From contig PTLJ01000051.1 of NCBI GenBank assembly GCA_002938045.1, positions 1 to 8,509 of the forward strand: 8,509 bases of DNA, given 5' to 3'. Below are positions 1 through 4,565 of the stretch, piece after piece. A program made the position numbers and the translations under genes. Each line of letters opens with the position of its first letter. Within the stretch, counting starts at the first letter, position 1. This DNA comes from Alphaproteobacteria bacterium MarineAlpha3_Bin4. Its GTDB lineage: Bacteria > Pseudomonadota > Alphaproteobacteria > Rhodospirillales > Casp-alpha2. Below the pieces are notes generated by a model. The model ran no database searches. It was not told where the DNA came from and saw nothing but the letters and a program-made list of their open reading frames with translations.

Positions 1-125
1 ATAGCGACATTAGCGTAGCAGAGATTTAGGGGGGATTATGGAGAGTTGGTGGGCTTAGCTCATCCCCCTCGTCTGTGGGCGCTCCTTTGATAGCCGCCTC
101 ATAACGAGAAATTGTGGCGATGCAA

Positions 126-134
126 TGCTATACT
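126..134 (+). promoter_or_regulatory. Candidate extended -10 promoter of the oxygenase gene
   Basis: TGC followed by TATACT matches an extended -10 element (TGn plus a hexamer matching TATAAT at 5 of 6 positions). No good -35 box lies 16-18 bases upstream, which extended -10 promoters tolerate. Transcription would start near 141 and give a leader of about 33 bases containing a purine-rich stretch and a dyad. Promoter calls by eye are weak evidence. Confidence 0.4.
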
Positions 135-153
135 TCTGTGGGGTAAGAGGAGG

Positions 154-166
154 CTAAAATTTTTAG
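154..166. promoter_or_regulatory. CTAAAA-T-TTTTAG dyad, possible operator or leader element
   Basis: A perfect 6+6 palindrome with a one-base centre lies 7 bases before the GTG start at 174. Its right end overlaps AGGA (165-168), the likely ribosome binding site. Related dyads occur at 2602-2611, 2651-2663 and 2854-2864. A repressor site or an RNA element that masks the ribosome binding site are both possible; no regulator is visible in the window. Confidence 0.35.
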
Positions 167-173
167 GAATGCA

Positions 174-956
174 GTGAAAGCATTGGCAAGGGTAATTGAT
201 TTAGAAGCATGCCCTCTGGATGATGAAGCATTTATTGCATCCTGCCGCCAAAAAATGGCAGATGATGGTGTTTTAACCTTACCTGGATTTCTGACAGCAC
301 AGGCCATTAACACACTGATATCCGAAGCTAAAGCGAATTATGCTGACGCATTTCACACCAACACGTCGCATAATGTATATTTGACAGAGCCTAACCTAGA
401 TCTTGGCGATGATCACATTTTCAACCGACAGATTACCTCATCTAAAGGTTGTATCACCACGGACCAGATACAGGCTGATTCTGGTCTTAAGTTGATTTAT
501 GGCTCTGTGCCGTTTCGTCAATTTGCCGCTGCAGTTCTCGGCGAAGCAAGGCTTTATGAATATGCGGACCCGCTATCCTCAATCAATGTTCATTACGCTG
601 AAGAGGGCAAAGAGTTAGGCTGGCATTTTGATAATTCTGCCTTTGCAATAACCTTATTGTTGCAAGCACCGGAAGATGGCGGGATTTTTGAATATGTGAA
701 AAACCTTCGTGACACTGAGGGTGGCAATATGAATTTTGCAGGTGTGGCCGATGTTGTTGATGGAAGAAGAGAACCGACAAGCCTGAATATTGAGCCTGGA
801 ACATTGGTGCTGTTTCGTGGCCGTAATTCGATACATCGTGTAACACCAACGATTGGCAAAAAGAGACGCATTCTAGCCGTTCTTGCCTATAACCAAAAAC
901 CTGGAATCGCACTTTCTGAGGCAGCGCGCATGACTTTCTTTGGGCGGCTTGATTAA
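174..956 (+). CDS. Fe(II)/2-oxoglutarate-dependent oxygenase (HxD type)
   Basis: A 260-residue soluble protein. It probably uses Fe(II), O2 and 2-oxoglutarate to oxidise a small molecule; the substrate cannot be read from sequence. The motif GWHFDN supplies His151 and Asp153. His221 in NSIHRVTP is the distal iron ligand, and an Arg at 231/232 in KKRRILAVLAYN is placed to bind 2-oxoglutarate. The LLLQAPEDGGIFEY strand beside the HxD is typical of a group of small-molecule hydroxylases related to the BesD-type amino-acid halogenases (recalled, not searched). Those halogenases replace the Asp with Gly or Ala, so this protein should hydroxylate or desaturate rather than halogenate. The GTG start is chosen because AGGA (165-168) sits 5 bases upstream, and the nearby ATG at 169 is in another frame and stops at once. 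The gene stands alone, with minus-strand ORFs downstream. Confidence is high for the fold and low for the substrate. Confidence 0.85.
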   Translation: MKALARVIDLEACPLDDEAFIASCRQKMADDGVLTLPGFLTAQAINTLISEAKANYADAFHTNTSHNVYLTEPNLDLGDDHIFNRQITSSKGCITTDQIQADSGLKLIYGSVPFRQFAAAVLGEARLYEYADPLSSINVHYAEEGKELGWHFDNSAFAITLLLQAPEDGGIFEYVKNLRDTEGGNMNFAGVADVVDGRREPTSLNIEPGTLVLFRGRNSIHRVTPTIGKKRRILAVLAYNQKPGIALSEAARMTFFGRLD

Positions 957-1000
957 ATTCTCTCGGGAGTTGAATAGACAGCGATATGCCGCTATTTCGG

Positions 1001-1189
1001 TTATTGGGCGGGCACTACCGCTTCTGCCTGTAGTTTCGAACTGTCCCTGGCCGCCTTCAATAGTTGCGCTTTGAACTTGACGCTTTCTTTGTCCCACGAG
1101 GAGGGCACAAATTCCTTTTGCTTGCTGTTGGCGATGCGGGGCCGGCGTTTCATCACCGGGTTAAGCATATTCATGAATGGTGCTGACAA
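1001..1189 (-). CDS. Uncertain small basic ORF, 62 residues
   Basis: I do not recognise this protein. Read from a TTG at 1189 it gives 62 residues; in-frame ATGs at 1174, 1168 and 1153 would shorten it. An in-frame TAG lies just upstream. The middle is rich in Lys, Arg, Ser and Gln (for example KRRPRIANSKQKEF) and the C-terminal half (WDKESVKFKAQLLKAARDSS) looks helical. No signal peptide or membrane segment is visible. No convincing ribosome binding site precedes any of the starts, which is the main reason for doubt. It lies downstream of two other minus-strand genes and ends 44 bases from the convergent oxygenase gene. It could be a small cytoplasmic protein, the tail of a degraded gene, or chance. 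Confidence 0.3.
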   Translation of the reverse strand: MSAPFMNMLNPVMKRRPRIANSKQKEFVPSSWDKESVKFKAQLLKAARDSSKLQAEAVVPAQ

Positions 1190-1401
1190 AAAAGAGGCCT
1201 AGCAATCACCGTTAGACAGGAACAGGGGGCGCGTCGATACCGGCGCGTCCTTTGTAATCGGTCTATGTTTCCCCAATCTGGTCTCACAAAACATATAATA
1301 TATCCGTTTACCGGTGATTTCCTAACGTGCAAAGCGGAGGCATTTGAGGCCGAGTGTAGCCATTAGCGGGCAGTCTGCCCCGAGTATGTCGTTCCCACGG
1401 T
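1190..1401. other. Non-coding stretch without a clear gene
   Basis: No convincing reading frame is visible on either strand. A short hairpin GGGCA-GTC-TGCCC lies at 1368-1380, 22 bases past the stop of the small membrane protein on the minus strand. It has no following T run, so it is at best a weak terminator. An 8-base inverted pair (AATCACCG near 1205 and CGGTGATT near 1313) is probably chance. Confidence 0.4.
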
Positions 1402-1533
1402 TTATTCTCCCTTGCGCCAGCGGTCCATACGATAGGGGTCCTTGGGCGCGGGGCTCGACAAGTCCCTGCCTACAATCTCGGATGCTAACCACAGGGCCAA
1501 AATCAGAAGGCACAAGCCAAACAGGTACGTCAT
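1402..1533 (-). CDS. Small single-span membrane protein, 43 residues
   Basis: A short ORF from ATG (1531-1533 on the minus strand) to TAA. Residues 1-20 (MTYLFGLCLLILALWLASEI) form one hydrophobic helix long enough to span a membrane. They are followed by a polar, proline-containing, charged tail (KDPYRMDRWRKGE). This layout is typical of small inner-membrane regulatory or structural proteins; I cannot name a family. An in-frame stop (TAA) lies two codons before the ATG, so this is the earliest ATG. No clear ribosome binding site is visible. It begins 61 bases after the stop of the secreted propeller gene on the same strand and could be the second gene of that transcript. It is not an obvious shadow of an opposite-strand gene, because the overlapping plus-strand frame is low-complexity and unrecognisable. 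Confidence 0.5.
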   Translation of the reverse strand: MTYLFGLCLLILALWLASEIVGRDLSSPAPKDPYRMDRWRKGE

Positions 1534-1594
1534 TGCTTATAAATGTTATATCAAAATGTCATAAGCCGCTTCTTAATTGCGTCCCGGATTAATC

Positions 1595-2584
1595 CTAACG
1601 TCGCATCATTGGGGGACGTCCGGTAGCGTAAATCCTCCATGTTCCATCTTTAGCAATCAACAAACCAGGCACACTGCCAGTGCCAACTGTTCCGGAACGC
1701 GGCGTCCAAGTGCGTCCATCAACGCTATCAGCCAAACGGATCACGTCAAATCGCGGATCTTTCACAGCAGGGTCTTTTTCTTTATAAGCCATGACGTACC
1801 CGCCCGCCGGATTACGCACTGGGTGCGGATCGCAAACCGTGCGACCAGAAGGGGCTTTAATGGCCATACCATCATCCTGGAAATCCAAGCCATTGGATGA
1901 GCGAAGACGCCGTATTCCCTGCCGCTGGCAGACAAACAAATAGACTAATGAATTTTCGACCATTATTGCTCCCGGGACCCCACCCTTGCGATCACTACGA
2001 AACCCAGGGTCCTTTTTGAACATGAAGCCATCTTGCGACGTCGCACTTAATACTCGATTACCCTTTGAAATATATAGTCTAATCCGTCCGTCCTTCAGGC
2101 GTAATGCGAAAGGATCGGTTATGCCACTGTTTTCCTGATAAGCCACTCCCTCCTCAACAAAGGATTTTCCTCCATCCTTCGAACGGGCGACAAGTATCCG
2201 CCAGGTATTGTCTGGCTGGGAGCGGGCTGGATCCCCGCGGGTCTGATTGGAACCCAGAGAATAGAGTAGCACGTCACCGTTGGATGCGATAAAGGGTGCC
2301 GGATCCACGGCAGCTAGCGTCGACATCCCCTCTATTCGGGCTGCTTCAATTCTCCAGGTTTGGCCGCTGTCAGATGAAACATGGACCGCATAACCGGGAA
2401 AACGGTTCATTTTTCGAACCTTGTGTGAGCCCCGATGTTGGTGCATGTCTCCGCCCTCCTTAGAAAGGGATCCAGTGCGGTAAAGTAGCCTAGGGGAAGT
2501 GGGTTCCCGCTGTGCTAGCGACGCTATCGACGCTATCGACGCAAACGATATAACGAGAAGAGCAGAACAGATTAACTTTCCCAA
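1595..2584 (-). CDS. Secreted Asp-box beta-propeller (sialidase/GH43-like fold)
   Basis: A 329-residue protein with an N-terminal signal peptide (hydrophobic to about residue 24, ending ASLA-Q), so it is exported. The rest is a repeat protein. Asp-box-like motifs are SDSGQTW (71-77), SKDGGKSF (135-142), SQDGFMF (183-189), SSNGLDF (229-235) and SVDGRTW (287-293). They alternate with strands such as DPAPFIASNGDVLLYS (94-109), DPFALRLKDGRIRLYIS (157-173), CDPHPVRNPAGGYVMAYK (251-268) and VPGLLIAKDGTWRIYATG (305-322). This is a five- or six-bladed propeller of the sialidase/BNR or GH43-like type. Candidate acidic residues are Asp94, Asp157 and Asp252. The substrate is unknown, and it may bind rather than cleave glycans. 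The TTG start is supported by GAGGA at 2594-2598, 9 bases upstream. No full-length ATG start exists. Confidence 0.75.
   Translation of the reverse strand: MGKLICSALLVISFASIASIASLAQREPTSPRLLYRTGSLSKEGGDMHQHRGSHKVRKMNRFPGYAVHVSSDSGQTWRIEAARIEGMSTLAAVDPAPFIASNGDVLLYSLGSNQTRGDPARSQPDNTWRILVARSKDGGKSFVEEGVAYQENSGITDPFALRLKDGRIRLYISKGNRVLSATSQDGFMFKKDPGFRSDRKGGVPGAIMVENSLVYLFVCQRQGIRRLRSSNGLDFQDDGMAIKAPSGRTVCDPHPVRNPAGGYVMAYKEKDPAVKDPRFDVIRLADSVDGRTWTPRSGTVGTGSVPGLLIAKDGTWRIYATGRPPMMRR
2519..2542. repeat. 9-bp tandem repeat inside the signal peptide
   Basis: The unit CGACGCTAT is repeated 2.7 times without error. On the minus strand it encodes the Ser-Ile-Ala-Ser-Ile-Ala-Ser part of the propeller protein's signal peptide. 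Gain or loss of units would keep frame and change the length of the signal peptide by three residues per unit. Confidence 0.8.
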
Positions 2585-2593
2585 AACTTGTAT

Positions 2594-2598
2594 CCTCT
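2594..2598 (-). promoter_or_regulatory. Ribosome binding site that decides the TTG start
   Basis: On the minus strand GAGGA precedes the TTG at 2584 by 9 bases. It is the only good Shine-Dalgarno match at the 5' end of the propeller gene, and so it supports an unusual TTG start whose product begins with a complete signal peptide. Confidence 0.6.
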
Positions 2599-2601
2599 AT
2601 T

Positions 2602-2611
2602 CTAAATTTAG
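2602..2611. promoter_or_regulatory. CTAAATTTAG dyad in the divergent promoter region
   Basis: A perfect 10-base palindrome lies between the propeller gene and the broken plus-strand gene. It is followed on the minus strand by the GAGGA ribosome binding site. With flanks, TTCTAAATTTAGGAT (2600-2614) matches the inverse of 2851-2866 except for one base. It could be an operator. Confidence 0.35.
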
Positions 2612-2621
2612 GATCAAAATT

Positions 2622-2627
2622 TTTATA
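2622..2627 (-). promoter_or_regulatory. Candidate -10 box of the propeller gene
   Basis: On the minus strand this reads TATAAA (5 of 6 to TATAAT). It would place the transcription start near 2615, so the dyad at 2602-2611 would lie just inside the transcript, a usual operator position. No good -35 box is seen. The region is AT-rich, so chance matches are likely. Confidence 0.25.
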
Positions 2628-2650
2628 AACTAGAAGACCATAGACAGTAT

Positions 2651-2663
2651 CTAAATTATTTAG
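2651..2663. promoter_or_regulatory. CTAAAT-T-ATTTAG dyad before the broken gene
   Basis: A perfect 6+6 palindrome with a one-base centre ends 6 bases before the ATG at 2670. Its last bases supply the AGG (2662-2664) that would act as ribosome binding site. This layout closely copies the dyad-AGG-start arrangement at 154-176. Confidence 0.35.
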
Positions 2664-2669
2664 GCATTA

Positions 2670-3177
2670 ATGATATATCCGAAAAAAAATAAAATGCGGC
2701 GCAACTTAGTTATAATTCTGGGATATGTGGTTTTAATTTTTTTTCCTGTTCTCTCTTTTGCTGCTGGCGAGGACTATCAGTTTAATGTAAATCGGTTAAC
2801 CTCCACATTTCCTGGGACAACACTATTCTCAGATAATACAAACCGTAAAAATCCTAAAATTTAGAAGTTGATATGCAGGAGAACATCCTGTGGCACTATT
2901 CCTCCCAAACAGCCTATTTCCGACACGTCACACCGGAGGCAATGTTGTCTCTGATATTGAATAGCTACCAATGGCAATACCATTTTCAATATACAGATGG
3001 TTGATATTTTCAAGGTCAATCGCACAGGAGAGATAGTCTGGTACCTCGATGATAGTAAAGCCTCACATGATGTTGGTCTCCTCTCTAATTGGAATACAAT
3101 TTTTGTTCGCGCTGCGCGACGAAAACGCCATCCGTCAGCTAGAGCTTGTTGAGGAACCACAGATTCCTAGCGCCTAA
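2670..3177 (+). pseudogene. Broken arylsulfotransferase-like secreted propeller gene
   Basis: The first frame (2670-2864) encodes a signal peptide (RRNLVIILGYVVLIFFPVLS, ending near SFAA) and then reads NPKI before a TAG. Coding sense continues in other frames: EVDMQENILWHYS from 2864, TRHTGGNVVSDIE from 2923, and ATNGNTIFNIQM then VDIFKVNRTGEIVWYL from 2964, followed by ASHDVGLLSNWNTIFVRAA to a TGA at 3152. Repeats of the type 'hydrophobic-EVD..G.I.W' and 'HD...L.NGNT.F' suggest the arylsulfotransferase (ASST)/PQQ-like propeller family, which is periplasmic. A last piece, DENAIRQLELVEEP in yet another frame, may be part of it and ends at 3177, inside the tail of tesA. The remainder of a normal-length protein (several hundred residues) is missing. 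The first three shifts are each explained by one missing base, so sequencing error is an alternative cause. Family call is by eye. Confidence 0.6.
2854..2864. repeat. CTAAA-A-TTTAG dyad inside the broken gene
   Basis: A palindrome with a one-base centre whose last three bases are the premature TAG of the first frame. With flanks (2851-2866) it is a near-exact inverted copy of 2600-2614. It lies within coding remains, unlike the other three dyads, so a regulatory role is less likely here. Confidence 0.4.
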
Positions 3178-3856
3178 TCTGCGCGATCAAGTCGCGAACG
3201 AGCGGAAGTAATTTGCCGATGATGATGTCAACACCATGAGCGTTCGGGTGGATGCCGTCGTTCTGATTGAACTCCGAACGCGCTACGACACCTTCCAGCA
3301 GAAACGGATAGAAGGCGACGCTGTGTTCGGTGGCCAGCCGTGGAAACACGGAATCAAAAGCGGACCCGTATTCGGGGCCGAGGTTCGGCGGTGCCCGCAT
3401 CCCAGCCAGCAGTACCGGAACTCCGGCGTCCTTGGCGGCCTTGATCATGGCGTTCAGATTGGCGTAAGTCTGTTCCGGCGCCAGGCCCCGGAGCCCATCA
3501 TTAGCACCCAGCGCAATAATCACGGCGTTTGGCCGTGCCGCTAAGGACCAGGCGAGGCGCGCCCGGCCGCCGGCCGTGGTATCGCCGGAAATGCCGCCGT
3601 TGATTACCCTGAGACCCGGCACTGTTTGCTTCAGCGCTGTCTGTAATCGGGCCGGTAGCGATTCGCTCTTGATTAGTCCGTAACCGGCGGTCAGGCTGTC
3701 GCCGATCATAAGGATATGGATTGGTTCCGAGGCCGCCGACGGCCCAGCGACAAGCAGCGCCGCACAGACGGTCAAGTTGAAAATTCCGGCGCAGACGCCA
3801 TATCGCCCTAGGACCAGGCGGCCGAATTCCTTCACGAATGCACGGACAGCCATCAT
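3167..3856 (-). CDS. tesA: GDSL esterase TesA (thioesterase I / lysophospholipase L1)
   Basis: A 229-residue periplasmic hydrolase that cleaves acyl-CoA-like thioesters, lysophospholipids and simple esters. A signal peptide (hydrophobic FNLTVCAALLVAG, cleavage near PSAAS) is followed by the SGNH hydrolase blocks: MIGDSLTAGYG with nucleophile Ser54, INGGISGDTT with the oxyanion Gly88, GANDG with Asn119, and DGIHPN with Asp200 and His203 completing the triad. E. coli TesA is about 208 residues, so the length fits. The frame is open much further upstream, but that part is antisense to ybbA and unlike the family. ATG at 3856 is chosen, with ATG 3853 and GTG 3865 as alternatives. A strong GGAGGAGG lies at 3868-3875. 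The gene is head to head with ybbA, as in E. coli, but with overlapping start codons. Confidence 0.93.
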   Translation of the reverse strand: MMAVRAFVKEFGRLVLGRYGVCAGIFNLTVCAALLVAGPSAASEPIHILMIGDSLTAGYGLIKSESLPARLQTALKQTVPGLRVINGGISGDTTAGGRARLAWSLAARPNAVIIALGANDGLRGLAPEQTYANLNAMIKAAKDAGVPVLLAGMRAPPNLGPEYGSAFDSVFPRLATEHSVAFYPFLLEGVVARSEFNQNDGIHPNAHGVDIIIGKLLPLVRDLIAQIRR

Positions 3857-4565
3857 GACAGCCACGTCCTCCTCCGACCCAGTTCTTACCCTTGAGGGCG
3901 TGCAACTGCAACTGACCAGTGACGCCGGACTGGTGCACATTCTGCGCGGCATTGACCTCGACGTTGCAAGCGGTGAGACCGTCGGTGTTATCGGTCCGTC
4001 TGGCTCGGGAAAGACGTCGCTTTTGATGGTTATCGCCGGGCTGGAATCGGTTACCGTCGGTCGCATCGAGGCGGCGGGCTATGAAATCACCGGCCTCGAC
4101 GAAGACTCCCTGGCCCGATTCCGGCGCGATCACGTCGGGATCGTGTTCCAGAACTTCCATTTGGTGCCGACCATGACGGCGCTGGAAAACGTTACCCTGC
4201 CGCTCGAGTTTGCGGGCCGCGACGCACCGTTCGCGCAGGCCCGAGAGCAGCTCGAGGCCGTTGGCCTTGGTCATCGCCTCGCCCATTATCCTGGCCAGCT
4301 TTCCGGCGGCGAGCAGCAGCGCGTCGCGCTAGCTCGCGCCTTCGTCACCGAGCCAAAACTTCTGCTCGCCGATGAACCCACCGGCAGCCTCGACAAAGAC
4401 ACCGGCGACGCGATCATCGAACTCCTATTCGCGCTACAGAAACGCTTCGGAACCACCTTGATACTGGTCACGCATGCGCCGGAACTAGCGTCCCGGTGCA
4501 CCCGCATCGTGCAACTGGTCGATGGCCGTATCGACGGCACGGACGGAAGCAGCGATGACAGATGA
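3855..4565 (+). CDS. ybbA: ABC transporter ATP-binding protein YbbA (LolD/MacB-type)
   Basis: A 236-residue ATPase subunit that powers the YbbP permease on the inner face of the inner membrane. Walker A is GPSGSGKTS (47-55), the Q-loop is Gln99 in FQNFHL, the signature is LSGGEQQ (149-155), Walker B is LLLADEP (169-175), the D-loop is SLD (178-180) and the switch His is 207 in LVTHAPE. This is a complete, active-looking ATPase of the family that pairs with FtsX-type permeases (LolD, MacB, FtsE). The ATG at 3855 is chosen because the family begins about here; a longer read from TTG 3777 would add 26 residues antisense to the tesA signal peptide. No clear ribosome binding site precedes 3855, so leaderless or weak initiation is possible. 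It overlaps the downstream permease gene by 11 bases, which suggests translational coupling. Confidence 0.93.
   Translation: MTATSSSDPVLTLEGVQLQLTSDAGLVHILRGIDLDVASGETVGVIGPSGSGKTSLLMVIAGLESVTVGRIEAAGYEITGLDEDSLARFRRDHVGIVFQNFHLVPTMTALENVTLPLEFAGRDAPFAQAREQLEAVGLGHRLAHYPGQLSGGEQQRVALARAFVTEPKLLLADEPTGSLDKDTGDAIIELLFALQKRFGTTLILVTHAPELASRCTRIVQLVDGRIDGTDGSSDDR
3868..3875 (-). promoter_or_regulatory. Ribosome binding site of tesA
   Basis: On the minus strand GGAGGAGG precedes GTG 3865 by 2-5 bases and ATG 3856 by 11 bases. It lies inside the first codons of ybbA, so the tesA translation start signals are embedded in the opposite gene. It supports a start at 3865 or 3856 rather than at the far-upstream end of the open frame. 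Confidence 0.55.

Noticed and set aside
45..100. A tRNA-like GGGCTTAGCTCA string
   Set aside because: It resembles the D-arm start of a tRNA, but no anticodon arm, T-arm or acceptor pairing follows.
583..912. Minus-strand frames opposite the oxygenase gene
   Set aside because: They are antisense shadows of a gene with clear catalytic motifs.
957..1000. A terminator after the oxygenase gene
   Set aside because: The short CTC/GAG inverted sequence near 961-969 has mismatches and no following T run.
1204..1320. AATCACCG / CGGTGATT as ends of a small element
   Set aside because: Eight bases over about 116 bases is easily chance, with no target duplication or coding content.
1344..1592. An 82-residue plus-strand ORF
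   Set aside because: It overlaps the better-supported small membrane protein on the other strand, has a biased Ser/Pro/Gly/Arg composition and no recognisable domain.
3777..3854. An N-terminal extension of ybbA by 26 residues from TTG 3777
   Set aside because: It is antisense to the tesA signal peptide, lacks a ribosome binding site and does not resemble the family, whose members start near MTATSS.
3857..4066. An N-terminal extension of tesA by about 70 residues
   Set aside because: The extra residues are the reverse complement of ybbA coding sequence. The signal peptide and GGAGGAGG place the start at 3853-3865.
3501..4286. A 261-residue minus-strand open frame across tesA and ybbA
   Set aside because: It is a GC-rich shadow frame of two well-supported genes, with no recognisable motif.
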